From positions 10,028,499 through 10,092,498 of the forward strand of contig OZ020250.1 in NCBI GenBank assembly GCA_963971285.1: DNA of 64,000 nucleotides, written 5' to 3'. Source of the stretch: Astropecten irregularis (taxonomy: Eukaryota; Echinodermata; Asteroidea; Paxillosida; Astropectinidae). Below, piece after piece: positions 23,571 to 37,500 of this stretch. A program made the position numbers and the translations under genes. A model generated the notes under the pieces. That model saw only the letters and a list, made by a program, of their open reading frames with translations, was not told the origin of the DNA and made no database searches. Each line of letters opens with the position of its first letter. Position 1 is the stretch's first letter.

Positions 23571-24409
23571 CAGAATATTTCCAACCTAATTTTCGTTAAC
23601 TTTACAATTTGTGTGTATATTTAGTGTAGGCATACTGTACTGGCAAAAAACTCATTTCACGTCATTAACGGTAAGATTTTGGAACACAATGTAGAATACA
23701 TGTCAAATCATTACACAGCATTTATTCTTATTGACCTATCTTGGTTCTTCTCCACTAATTTCCTCCAACTTTATTCTAGTCTGAATCAAACAAAATAATG
23801 TGAAAATAGTCGAATAACCACAAGGGAAACTGACTGTTAGAAAACTTTTAAAAATCAGCATGTGTCTGTCTCTATTCCTATCTTAAATCTTCCCCAGACT
23901 ACTTTTCAGTCAGCACCTGAATAACAACAAATAAACTCAATGGAACATAATTTCCACACGGCATTGGCCTTGGATACGCGTTCCCTACAGCTTGGCCGGA
24001 GTTGAAACAAAGCAAATACTGAAAGGCGGACTTCGCACTTGCACGTGCATCCCTCGTTAAAATGTACAGTAGTGATAATGTCTCGAAGAATCAACTATAC
24101 AGTGTTGAAGACAGGGATAGTTGAGAAAACGACACTTTTTAATGAATTGAAAGGAGTTGTGTGAGGAAAAATAATGAGGAGAATACCGTAAAAACATTTA
24201 TTTTCAATAATAGGCCTAGTTCTTTTGGATGTTGGATGAAATTGTTTTAATCATTGAAAGTTGAAGAGAAGCTTGACCAGCGGTGTATGTTTTTCTGTTT
24301 AATATCATTATAATTAATGTTTTTCTGTTTAATATCATTATAATTATTTCCTAAGGAACAAGACAAAAAAATTGTATTAAATTCGTATGCATTATCGTAT
24401 TACTATTAT

Positions 24410-24704
24410 CCCTGGTCATTGGGCTACATTCCTGAAACAATCTCAACTCCCTGGGGAGTATACAGCCCTGGCTGCCGTATTCAGCGCACAGAGGCTAATC
24501 AAACCACAAAGCAATTTCTACCCTCACAGGGACTCATTTACACCTGGGTGAAGAGGAACAATAATGCGACAAAGCGTCTTGCCCAAGGACGCAAGCACCA
24601 TTAACCCATGGCTGGATTCGAACCCACAATCTGTAGTGTAGATTGACCACAAGACTTGACCACAAGAGTTCAACACGCCAGACCGCTAGGCCACAGCACT
24701 CCAA
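24410..24704 (-). mobile_element. tRNA-derived SINE
   Basis: On the minus strand it starts with a tRNA-like head: A-box-like GGCCTAGCGGTCTGGCG and B-box GGGTTCGAATCC. A body with GGGCAAGACGCTTTGTC and CTTCACCCAGGTGTAAATGA follows, a pattern I associate with tRNA SINEs of sea urchins and related animals. It is immediately followed by MITE family A at 24706. Confidence 0.75.
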
Positions 24705-24705
24705 G

Positions 24706-25073
24706 TTAAAGGTAATATCATACTTTGTTTTTTTTTATCAAAGAAATATAGATTCATGGCAAAAATATCAAGACAGATACAGTAACAGTCATCTGTGAAC
24801 ATTTCAGTCCCATACGGTGCCCACTAGTCTTTTGGAGAAAACAGTGAAAAACAGCCACAGTATTTCTTAAGTCTTTTCTCTTTTATATTTTAATCTTTTA
24901 AAATATCAAAACGATTTTCGGTCGTTGTTTTACAATTTTTTTGATAAATACACAATTTCAGGCGAAAAAACGGTATGTTTCTACCAGCACCATCTTCTTT
25001 ATATCCTGAAAGTTATACGTAAATCTGTAAACATTTCTGTTTTCGGTTCTTACCACCAAAGCATGACCTTTAA
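24706..25073. mobile_element. MITE family A, full-length copy
   Basis: Opposite orientation to the 8707 copy: starts TTAAAGGTAATATCATACTT and ends near CATGACCTTTAA. About 455 bp upstream of the PEX11 start codon, so it may lie within the gene's upstream region. Confidence 0.8.
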
Positions 25074-25528
25074 TCCACTTGGTTTCCCTTGTTTTTGTTT
25101 GATGATTACTACTGCTTGTCAGTCATATAAGATATAATTCTCCCCAATTCCGATAGTAACGGTCAAATATGGCAAATGGTACTGAAGTGAAATCAAAATA
25201 ATCTAATGAAGAAATAGTATCTTACGGGCACTTACGGCATCATCAGTAAATTTGAAAATCAAATTATTTATACAATTATTGAACAAGAAGTAGGCCTAAG
25301 GCCTATAGGCCTAATGCTCGGAAAGCATTTTTTTTCCCCGAGCTAGCCACCCGCGTAAAAAAATCACAACATTATTGAGGGCGTCCTTCAACTTTAGTGA
25401 TCGCTGATGATCGCTGACGATTGACTATCAAGGCAAAACTATCTCATACTGTTGCTGCCAATGGCGTGCGTGATTTAACCAGTGTCAGTGTTTGTGGGCA
25501 TGGAGTTTGATTTTTTGACATTTCCAAA

Positions 25529-28500
25529 ATGTATTTAAACCATCAACATCAGAGCTTCCTCCGGAATTTCATCAAATTCTCCTCATATACAGAAGGACGT
25601 GATAAATTATACAGGTTTGTCGCTTAAAGTACAGTTACACTTACACCATGACCATCATGTAGGCCTACATTGTACACTGTTCACTAGCCCCACACATAGG
25701 GCTGTGATGGCTCTTTTTTAAAATCTGTCTCTCAGCCTGGTCGCCATTCACACCAGGCTGAGAGACAGATTTTAAAAAAGAGCCATCACAGCCCTATGTG
25801 TGGGGCTAACTGTTCACTAACGTTAGTCATGCTAGTTCAGTAGGCTACTGACCATGCTGACAGTGACAGTAGGCCTAGGTCGATTTCACCAAACTCATCG
25901 TAACTTGGGAAAGTTTCTCCAAAATTGGAATATCAGAAAATCACTCCTCACACCTTTCAACAGGACACTTCCAGATTATGGGGTGCCTGAAGTTTAGTAC
26001 ACTCAGGTAAGGTTTAGTACACTCAGGCTAGGCTGGTACCCAGTCCCAGCTTCTAGTCTCACCTAGATTCTAGGTGAGTAGAAGCTGGGTACTAGCTAAC
26101 CTGAGTGTACTAAACTTCAGGAACCCCCAGATTATTATCTGTAAAAACCCTTGAAGTTCAAGTCTTTTCTTTGAAAATATTGTCCGTCATTTTACAGGGA
26201 CACCAATTCCGCTATGTAAACGCGACGTCATGTATTTTCACCCCCTTTGCTGAGCGGCAAAGTTCATTGACATCGGGGTAGCTAGCCTATGGTGCACCAA
26301 GTCACTCAAAAACGGCTTGAATATCGTCCTGACTCTATTCAATAATTCATCTTACTGGGTCAATTGAGTTTATGGTAACGGTTTACAAGCAGGTCCGATA
26401 CCTATAAAGGGAATAAAAACAACTTTATAGTTTTCTACTGTTCCAAAATGATACTTTTTACTCTCAGCAAATGTTCCTAAGTCCATAAATCCCCAGATAG
26501 AAGGATTTTGTGCAACAGTTCAGAGTAAAAATACAATTTTCTTTCTCTTATTGAAGAGGACACCACGAACGTATATTTAGGTAAGTTTCTTTAAAAATAA
26601 GTTGTTTTATTCCCTTTATAGGTATGGGACCTGCTTGTAAACCGTTACCGAGTTTATTTTAAAAAGGTTCTACAGTCTTGATTCCAAGATTCTATAGATA
26701 ATTTATCAACAATATCATGCATGACATATTTAGGCCTATTGCCTAATGGCAATTCATTGTACTAGCTAGGCCTAATTGTCTTAACTCTTAACTTATGTTC
26801 TTACATTAAAAAATAAATAAATAAATTTAAATCAATTTTCAATGATCGTAACCCTAGGTCTGACATAGTCCGAGTAACTTGGACCCTAAACATCGCCTTT
26901 TTTAACATTTGGACATGATCTGGCGATAGTAGGGTCCAAGTACCTTGTGTGTAAATGAGTGGCAAGAGCCCCTTTCTGCTTCTACCCTGATCATGAGTCC
27001 AAATTCTGTGATTTCACCTCCAAAACGATCCTAAAATGTCTCATGCAGAAAAAAATGTCTCATGTCATCTCCAAGGGAGAATTGGAGATTCCAATAATGA
27101 CAAGGTTTACTCACATTTTTTGAAGAAAAGATAATTTTTTCCCTAAAAATGGGCACAGAGACCTCCTATTCATGAGCACAGTGTCAGTTGGGTCAGCCAA
27201 CTTGGTTTTTCAAATTTTACACTGGTACCCGGAATAAATTAGGGAAAAAATTATCTTTTCTTCAAAAAATGTGAGTAAACCTTGTCATTATTGGAATCTC
27301 CAATTCTCCCTTGGTCCATAGCTGGCTGCATGATACATTTTAGGATCGTTTTGGAGGTGAAATCACAGGATTTTGACTCAGAGTAGAGACAAAAAGGAGC
27401 TCTTGCCACTCATTTACACACAAGGTACTTGGACCGGACGATACTTATAATACTTTGTAGGGCTAGTGTTAGTGAGTGCATGGAGGTAGAAAGTGTGCTT
27501 AAGTCCACAAGGATTATTTTCAAACCACCATAATTTCCCTCAAAAATAAAGCCCTGCCCTCTTTCCACAAATTGAATAATTGTATTGCTTAAAAGTAATA
27601 TTGAAGAGGACATCACAACTGGTCAACATTATTTAGGTGAGTTATGTTTACTGAAGAAGCCATGTCTGAAATTAATCCTTGTGGTGGACTAAATCACACT
27701 AAGAGTAAGACTAACCCCGTAACTTACTATTAATCATAAAACGTATGATGCATTGCAGCCCTAGTACGTAGGATACGATGGGTTATCCTTCGTAATTTGA
27801 GTTACGATCGATTGTAGAGCTTAATTGGAATTGACCCCAGACTGTAAACACAGGGGCAGGGGCCAGGGCTCGTCAATGGGGCCAGCCGGCCAGGGCACTG
27901 TTTCAGTGTTTACTAGTCTGAGTAATTTGGACCCTAAAATATTAAAAAATGCAATTTTTAGGGTCCAAGTTACTTGGACTAATGATTTACGGGTCTAATT
28001 CTCATGTCAATGAACAAAGAAAAATTGACTGAAGCGGGATTCTAACCAATGACCTCCTGAACTCCATACAGGCGCTATATATATACGGGGATTGTAAAGT
28101 TAGGGACCCCGTTCCTATAATAGAATGGAAACTTACTTTTAAACCTAAAAACTACCTTCCTAGATTTAATAATCCAGGGTTGATAAAAATCATGATTTTT
28201 ATAAAAAAATATAAAAAAATCAGATTTATTTGATTTAAATCAGATTTTTTTGATTTAAATTGATTTTTTTGATTTAAATTGATTTTTTTGATTTAAATTA
28301 AAATCTTAATTGTTTTTACGCAATAACATTTTACTATCATAAAATTTTTCTTTAAAAACCCATAAATGCTGCCAAATTGCATTTTCTTGTCGCTTGGGCA
28401 TTGTGGTCATTAAAATGTAGCAAAAAAAACCAAAGCAACAAGAAACAGAAAATGTTACTGACTGTCACTACAGGCATACTCTATTGCTTCCTTGCTGACG

Positions 28501-31500
28501 GGATGTTTAAGACCACATTCAAAGATGTTTCATGGCTTGTACATGTACGTACCAGTGGTCCATTTGCATCTCAGTACATGTGTATTAGAGCTAATAATGG
28601 CAGTATTATTGTGCAAAGTCAAGATGTAGTGATGTACACAAACAAAAGATAATTCTGTGCAGTTGCATACATGTACGTATTATTTTACTGTGCAGTTCTA
28701 TTCATTGTATAGATACTTTTAAATTACAAGTAATGCTGTACACATACATTGTACTTTGCTTCAGGATACTGCCTCATTTTTCATACATGTGTGTACATGT
28801 GCATGCGTATTTTGTACAGTAAAATGTCATTGTAAAAACACAACAAAGACTGTTTTAAGACCCCCTGTTATAGTGGAAAAACTAAGCCAAAAGTTAATGC
28901 AAGTGTTCTTTCAGTAAGATATTCTGATTTTCGTAAATATCATGAAATACTGAAAAAAATCATGATTGATTTTTATGAGCGATTTTTTTGATTTTTTTCC
29001 ATTGATTTAAATCATGATTTAAATCAATGATTTAAATCAAACAAACCTGCTCTATTCTGAATAACTACAGGATTAATTTTGTGGAAAGAGGGCAGGGTTT
29101 TTTGTTATGAGGGAAATTATGGGGTAAAAACAACGACAGCGACATAACCAAGTCACAGCTAAATAAACATGGCGACAGTGCCCTAACTGGTTTGTTAGAA
29201 TGTTTCTGATTGATTACTGAAAGTGCCATCAAGAAGCTGATCTCTGATTGGTCAAGACGCGTTACAGGGGAGTATGAGTATTACAGAGAGCATGCGCAAT
29301 GGAACCAAAATCAAAGGAACTTGACGGTCATTCCGGCGTGTCGGAATCTGGAAATTAGGTAAAAAGTCGCATTTATGGTGGCATGTATTGATCTGAATTC
29401 TTTCAAAATAGGGTGAGCATCATTGACTGAGCATTAACTGAGGTTTTACACTTTTGTAGGTTGACAACTTTTGTACAAATAATAAAACCAGAGGTGTCCC
29501 CAACTTTAGTACCAAATGAGCTACCCAGTCCTACATACATTGGTGGTGTCCATATAAATTATATTAGTATTATAATTATATTATATTAGTGTAATAATCA
29601 ATTATCTTTGTTCGTTTGGCAGTCAGAAGCCATGAAATGATGCACATGCTGCTATATCCTAGGGATCATTTTATCGATACCCGCAACAATGCTGCAATGG
29701 CTTTTTAATTGAAAAGCCGTATCCTCTTTGAGTGATCCCCCATGTACTGCTTTCAGGTTACAGCATTGCTGCGAGTATCATCCGATAAAATTATCCCTGG
29801 GATATATAACTATTAGGGACACCACCCACATAGGGCTGGATAGTAGAGCGCCTGTATGGTATTCAGGAGGTCGCCGGTTCAAAATCCGCTCCAGTCAATT
29901 TTTCTTTGTTCACCTTTCAATGTCTTAAAAATTTTCCCTTGTAGTTAATTTGATGATTATATTGATGATTATTTTAAGAATTTTCTAATAGGGGTCTATG
30001 TAAGTCATTCGAACCAGTGATTACAGGTCAACTTGCCTCCGTACTACTTCTAGCCAACTAGTCTAGCTTACCAACTCACCCCTTGGCTAATTAGTAATTG
30101 CCAATTGCCCCCCTCCCCCCCTTGACTGATTCCCCCTCCCCCTTCGACCAACTCTTTCCCTGGCCCTGGCCATTTCACCCCTGCCCCTGTCCTCGCTTTA
30201 TTCAGAAATAACCATATAACTATCATGACCCAAATGCTTTCCACTCTTGTGCATTCCCGTTGAGGGATATTAGTGTAGAGGGCCGTAACATCAAATGTCC
30301 CAATGATAGCTGTACTTGGGACCTGGTTCTTGATCTGTTCAAGTCAGGAGTGTCATGAATTATGATGAATTATGATGAATATAAGAGGAGATGCGAGGAA
30401 CCAAAGGCTTGAGAAAACTATCAGGCAAACATAACAGAGATATGCGCTCCGTGGGTGAGCCATTGCCTGATACGATGGGTCTACCATCAGTGTTACCAGG
30501 TTTCATTTTGGACAAGATATGGACAAGATAACTTGTGAGCCTTCTTGGTCAACTGGTCACATGATTTCATGTCATCCAGAACCGGATTGCTGTTGAGAAA
30601 ATCTACCTTTTGGGTAGGAATCAATACATGAATAGATAGTGTGATTATTTACATGGCGGAGGACCTCGTCAATGTACTGAGCTCTATCCATGATAACCAC
30701 TGCTGAGTCTTTATCTGCTGGTTTAATGATAATATCAGTGCGGGAGCGTAGAGACCTGAGTGCCTGGCACTCATCACTGGGGAGGTTGACCTGAGTTTTC
30801 TTGAGAGAGAGATCACTTGAACATATGTTTCAAGAGCTGGGACTCTGTTCTTAGGAGGTATCCAGGAGATTTTCACATGAAATAGTCCTATTCCATGGGA
30901 GCAGAGTAAAGAAAATTCTTGCAACCAGATCCTACGATAATACTTTGTGAGATCTTGGCTCAGTTCAGTCTGATTCACTGTAAGGGGAGTGAGGTTTAAT
31001 TGAGTCCTTTAGAGAGAAAACCAAAGATCCATAAGACCAAGGGAATATTACCTGCACTACATCCAATGTCATTTATCTTATTTCTTGCAGGGTATGTAAC
31101 TTTAGTGTGCAAAGCAGAACTGAACACACTAATATACTGGGGTTGAGTTCAAAGATATATTTATTGTGGAATACACTTTATGAAGAGTACAGTGTGCTGC
31201 TTTGAGTTAAAAAACCCAAGTACAGTACATAAGTTCGGAAACATGTGGCACTAGAAAAGCAATGTTGCTTCCATGATGGCTAGCAGTAAGACTGAGGTAA
31301 CTAACATACCCTCAGCAGCCTTTTTATAAACAGATGCTGAGGCATAAAACAATGGAAAGAAGTTGATTTCCAAGGAATGATTCATGATGAGGAGTTACAG
31401 TAATACTAAGAATCAAGTCAGAACACTGAGTCACTCAGGGTCACTGCTCTGCCTGGTGTCAGTCAATGTCAGGAAGTGAAAGTATGTAACAACAATTGTT

Positions 31501-34500
31501 CTTGGAAATAAGGATGGAAATAAGGATTAATTTAATCTTTTTTTAATCCCTTTGTTGATGTTCACCTTTGATCTTACCCACTTTCACGTCCCTATACCCC
31601 TCTTTTGTCCCGATCCAATTATGTGTATTTTTACTTGCAAGTTCTTGTCTTCTTGTCATTTAGTTGTAGATAAAGATCCTGCTAGGATCAAAATGCATCA
31701 GGCCCTCCAAACTCCAAGCATTTTATAAATTTCAAGTCATTATTTTGGCCGATGAGCAGTTTGCAGCAGTTTATTACAATTATTCAAAAGCTCTAAGCTT
31801 TGTTTTTGACCCTTTCCCTTTTTATCAAGTTAAAAAGCAAATGTGAGCCTATATGGATTTCTGTCCATTTTTTCTGTAGTCAGTTGATGTTGGACTATCT
31901 ATCCATCCGGCCATCTGCATTGACTTGCAAATCTTAAATGATGAAACTTCAACTCTGCTACAGTACCTCAAATAAGAGTTTACTCCATGTAACAACATTT
32001 AATCAGGGAAGTCAATGTGAACATGTGTTTTGTGACATTCAATAACGTATTCCTTGTGTAGAGTTGCTAATTATTCTAATAATTAAACTTTTCTTGGAAC
32101 AGAATTACTCAGTATGCATCTAGATTCCTCCTGTGGTACTATGCAACATTCAGAGGGACTAGTACATCTGTACACACATTGCAAACAGTCCAAAACCTGG
32201 AATCTGCTGTCACTACATCCAGAAAGTGTGAGTGAACTTTTATTTGAAAATTAATGAAACCATCTTTGCCTTATACAGTGGAATGCCACTATAACAAACA
32301 TTTGGAGTAGTATAGACAATGGGGGTATGGCCACACCATGCTTGGGTCAACTCAGTGTGCCGGGCGCGCTCCTTATGCCACGTAGATATGTTAATCACCA
32401 ACCTTATCTACCCGAAGAGGAACCGGTAATAATAATGAGCAATACTGCAGTATGGTCCAAAGGTATCTCTATAGCTGACAGACATTGCCAGGGCCCCTAA
32501 TAAATGGTAATTTTTAATGAGCAGTACTGGGGGCGGGGGGGGGGGGGGGGGCGTCCCTTGGTTCCACTATTAGACATTTCCGTTGCTGTCTGCACTTCGT
32601 GCCACCGCACAAGTTTCATCGTTCCCCCGGAACAACTGCTGGTCTATGGCCTGTTGTGCAACCACCTGCACCAACTCAGCGATAATACTGTTTTCCTCTT
32701 CTATCCTACCCCTATGGTCTCTCTGGCGGTGATGCAGATCCATGAGACAATACCTTTGGCAGAACGGCTTTTTTCTGTCTGCAGGGGAGGATTCTGCCTC
32801 GGACAACGCAGTCTTTACGACCCAAATAGCCGAATACATACACTTCGTCAACAAACGTCAGAAGACCCAATAGGGGGCACAGATGCATCTTCCCCAAATT
32901 GCCAGCTTGATAGTCGACCCGGGATATGTCCGACAATAGTTTGCTTTTCTTGGCATTTTCGAGAAGTAGATGGTGGGCCACTGCCTTTCGAGATCGGAGA
33001 CCCATATCTTGGAACGTTCTCTGCACAGCCATCGGGGTGGTCGGTTGCTCTGGTATTTCCGGCTGCGCCAATATGGTCGGTTCTCTACGGTATACTATAT
33101 TTACTATTTTGTCTAAATCGAAATTATTTTTGGGTTGTTCGTATTTGCACAACCACAAGAGTTTTCGATAGGACAAAAATATAGATGGCTTGGGTGTGCC
33201 CTGCCCCTTTCTACGGTTGGAGTCAGTATCCACCCCTTTGCAAGACTCATTGTCATTATTAGACTTGGAGCCAAGTCTTTCGAAGTCACGGTGATTGTCT
33301 CTTCTTTCACGCAACTCACGCAAAACCGCTCTACTTTCTCGCGAGACTCATGGCTACGGGCGAGAGTTCAGCTGTCGGCGCAGGATCACTAAAAAAGAAA
33401 GAATTGGGAACCCTGTATTCAACTCATATTCATTTATTCACGTATGGGCGTGTTTTGCATTACGGTTGCCGTTAAGACAAGTCCATTTTATATTTGAGGG
33501 TGTATACAATTTCAAATAAGGCAGCAGTAGTGTACTTACACTAGTGTAGTATGCCTCCTACGCAGACTGTGGGGCCACGACTGGGGAGCTGATTTCAACA
33601 CTCTTTGCTCCTCGTCGCTTGCCCTTGTATGTGCTCCCGATGATTACTGCTTCTCTGCCTTGGGGCGTAGCTGACACACCAACAAAGTAGATGCATAGCT
33701 CAATTCTGCCCTTCGCATCATCACAGGTTGCATGAAACCCACTCCCACCCATCAGTTCCCGATCCTCGCAGGTATCCCACCCCACAACCTCAGAAGGGAT
33801 GCTGCCACAAGACAGGCAGCTCTCAAGGCAGCCATGGAAGAATCACACCCTCTCCATACAAAGATCAATGCTGCCCTCCCAAGACAACGCCTCAATAGCA
33901 GACAACCCTTCATCAGATCTGCCCAAGACTTCACCGCATAGGACATGAACCACAGCAGGAAAGTATGGCTCTCTAACAAGTGGAAAGAACAGCAGCCAGC
34001 AGGCAGACTCTCCAACATGCTGCCACCTACATCCCACCCTCTTGGCTGTGATCTCCCACGCAGAGAATGGTGCTGCCTGAATTGACTCCACATCGGTATT
34101 GGGCGTTTCTGAGCCTGTATATACTATGGAACCTCTCCAACACAGACAGATGTGACTGCGGTGAGGTCCAGACAGCCGATCACCTGGTTGAGCACTGCAC
34201 CTTCCATCGTCTATAGAAGGTGGTTGGACTGCTCTCTGCAGCCTCACACCATGCGCCAGGTCCTGGCTGAGAGATGCTACCTTCCCTTCTTAGGACAACA
34301 TAATCAGATCTAATGATTAATGACTACAAGCAAGAAGAAGAAGTAGTGTATTTCATTGGACAGCATTTTGAAATGATGGTTTTTATTCATTTACGTAATA
34401 AGTTCAACGATTTGAATAATTTTGTATTAAGCTGGTTAGCTGGAACAAAAATAATTTATCAGTTTAAAGGTTTACTGTAATCAAAATTAGGAAAGGGGTG

Positions 34501-37500
34501 AAAGTGCTTTAAAATGATTGCTTAATACATTATTAATGACTGTATAATTTGTGTATGTAAGTGCTTACTTTTGACCAAAACGTTACAAAATCAGTACATG
34601 TATGCCCCGCCCCCCAAAAAGTCCCCCTTGGACCCGATCCACGCAACAAAAGCAAGTGACGTCACATACAGAACTAGTATAGGCTCACACCACAGTATAC
34701 TGCGTGTCGTTCTGCATGTGACGTAAGCAAGGTTTTTCTTCGCGAAAAGTGGGGTGCTAAATTATGTGCCTAAAATGCCTCCAATTTCTACATACAATAT
34801 TTTTTAGCACAAACAATGATAGACAGGTTGAGTTTTATAACAATACAGGTGTATTTAACTTCATGTGTTTTGATTACAGTAAACCTTTAACATGCGTGCA
34901 TTACTTCATGAAAATGAATAATATTTACGGTAAATGTCAATGATTTTTATAAAGCACGTGGGTAAGTTAACATTGTAGGTCTACACTTTAACTACAGTTA
35001 GTAAGACGGACTCATAACTTATTCCTACATGTATATGCACGAAGGAGATAAAAACAAACCACATATTAATTTCACGACCCACTTGTGTTAAAAGTATCAA
35101 TTCACTATCAAGGTCATACTGCAGCTATATAGCTAGATATGTGCGATGCCTGTGATTGTCTATTCAACGTGAATCTGCCCTGTGTGTACACGTGCAGGAT
35201 GTGGCGTAGGCCTACATATTGAATATTTATATGTTTATTAAAGATTGGCCAATCGGAGGCATCCGTACGAATTCGGCTAAAGAACCCATCTATAGGCTGT
35301 TTACAAACTGAATACAGGGTTGAGGGTTCCAAAGTCTTTCTTTTTGAGTGGTCCTGCGCAGAGAGCTGAACTCTTGCTGTAGCCACGAGTCTCGCGAGAA
35401 AATAGAGCGGTTTCGCAAGAGTTGCGTGAACAGAAGAGACAATCACCGCGACTTCGATAGACTTGGCTCCAACAAGTCTACGTCATTATAGAATATCTGG
35501 TTGTTTGCCCCCATCTCTCTTTCTTTCCATAGTTGGATGTCCTGCATTTTTGGTCGATAGCATCCCAAAATACCCATTTGCATTCCATATCTCCGTCCGC
35601 ATTTCTATCGGTTTGAAACCCCATGGGATATCTATTCCACATGTCATTTTTCTCTCCCAATATAGAACTAATTTTTCCGATTGGAGAAAAGAAGTTGTCA
35701 AAAACGGTGGTTGACTAGGCAAAAAATTAACTTAAAAACGGGTGGGGTGTGCTCGTACCCCCATTGTCTATACTACATTTGGCTATACCAAACATCATTC
35801 TTGAATCCCAATTTGTTATGTCCAATGTATAGGCATGCTGAACATTGTTCACTATAACGAACGACCACTATAACAAACAATTTCTGTGCATCCCAGCATG
35901 TTTGTTATAGTGGCGTTCCACTGTATAAAATTTGTTTTTCTGTGTGTCTTCTTGGTGATGTAGATTGTTTTGCAAGATACTCCTGTAACTGATGTTTTCA
36001 CTTTTTCAGTATTCAGAATGTTCCGCTGTGCAGAGTTTGCTCAGAAGGCCTTGGATATGCTCACTCTGACTGACGATATACAGCGTATGTTGACTGTAAT
36101 TGGTTACTCAGGAAAAGCTCTATGGCTGTTGGTGGATCATTATATTTGGCTTGGAAGAACCAAAATATGTGAGGTAGGTCTCTTACTCTCGTACATGTGA
36201 AGAATGTTTCTCCCTTTGGTTTTCGTCTGCAGTCATGGAGAATTGTTCATTTTTCTGACATTGTCCAAATTTTAGAATGCTTAATCCACTATTAAGTGGC
36301 AGGATTCTGTACAGTTTACCAGTCCTGCTCAAGAAGTATTTCTTCATAAAGGAATGGCCAAATATTGGCCTAAGTTGCATTGTAGTATTTTGCAAACAGA
36401 ATGCTCAAGTGGAGCTTGGCTGCCAAGTGGCCATTTCCATTCCATTCTTCCTCTAACCCTAATTCTCCCGGCATTTATCTTGAAATAGAAACTGCTTCAC
36501 GTACGTCCATGTTTAATCATTGTTCCTCTCTCAAGCTCAACCCAAGTTGTCCATGCATTTACAAAAAAAATCCCAGAAATTACATGCAGGCCCACGAGAT
36601 AGGGAAACACGATGATATTAATGAGGTTTTTGATTAAAAAATTATTGAAAAACGAACAAAGAAATATTGACTGGAGTGGGATTCAAACCAGCGACCTCCA
36701 GAATCCATACCATCGCTCTACCAACTGAGCTATCTAGCCCTATGTGGTGTCCCTGTTCATTTGGCAGTCAGAAGTCATGAAACCCCTCACATACATGTAA
36801 CATACCGCTATATCCCAAGGATCATTTTATTTTAATTGCAACCTGATATACAGTGCACGGGGATCACTCAAACAGGATGCAGCTTTTTAATTGCAGCATT
36901 GTGCTGAGCGTATCAATGAAATGATCCTTGGGATATAGCGGTATGTGCATCATTTCACTGCTAAACGAGCAAAGATAATTGACTATTGGGCCTCACCAAC
37001 ATATAGGACTGGGTAGCTCAGTTGGTAGAGCACCGGTACTGTATTCCTGAGGTCACTGGTTTGAATCCTGCTCAAGTCAAATTTCTTTGTTAATTTTTCA
37101 ATGACTTAAAATTCAGTCAGTTTATCTTGTGGGTATTTGATGATTAAACAAAAGTAATGATTTGTTTTAATAACCAAAAATCTAAAGTGTAGTAATTAAA
37201 GAATAGAAGGCTTATCATTCATACTCCAAGCTAGGAAGCTGAATACTGAAGCCAAGGGTGTGGTGACAATATATGCTAGAGTTGCTTGTATATGGGGGTG
37301 TCTCAGCCTGCCAACTACATCAACCCATAATGACCACACAGCACAGCCAAACCCAGCTTATTCTGACTTCTTCGTTTTTTAACCATTTTGCGAGATCCAA
37401 TATCAGCAGCAAAGTCCAAGTATTCAAAAAAGAGGTTACTCAGAATGTTGGAATCAGTGCCTTACTGCCTTGGCTAACACGCCAACATGTAATGTGTTTC

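Larger units (their letters stand above)
32308..35775. mobile_element. Tc1/mariner-like element nested in the pogo-like copy
   Basis: Inverted ends TAGTATAGACAATGGGGGTA / TACCCCCATTGTCTATACTA, with TA as the likely target duplication. CATTTGG also occurs directly on both sides (32299, 35776). It holds the transposase relic 32540-33330, an inverted pair of about 150-bp arms (33268-33418 and 35318-35470), a LINE fragment and a MITE, so it is a multiply invaded composite. Confidence 0.65.
32276..35923. mobile_element. pogo/Tigger-like element (outer) in PEX11 intron 2
   Basis: 3648 bp bounded by TA on both sides, with ends CAGTGGAATGCCACTATAAC / GTTATAGTGGCGTTCCACTG. A CAGTGG start and TA target site fit the pogo/Tigger branch. 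The unique part of the element is mostly the right end (35783-35923, with repeated CACTATAACAAACAAT); the centre is taken up by the inner insertion. A decayed relative with the same end (CCAGCATGTTTGTTATAATG) lies at about 60500-60575. Confidence 0.8.

Noticed and set aside
24298..24350. possible CRISPR-like short direct repeat (TTTTTCTGTTTAATATCATT twice)
   Set aside because: Just one 29-bp tandem duplication without spacers in eukaryotic DNA.
32504..33184. 226-codon plus-strand frame in PEX11 intron 2
   Set aside because: It is the antisense of the Tc1-like transposase relic and starts in a poly-G run; no independent similarity.
36677..36742. tRNA gene on the minus strand (and similar blocks at 37003, 44186, 50700, 50840)
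   Set aside because: A and B boxes are present but the acceptor and T stems do not pair properly, the anticodon loop lacks U33, and the blocks are always in the same repeat context. Treated as tRNA-derived repeats.
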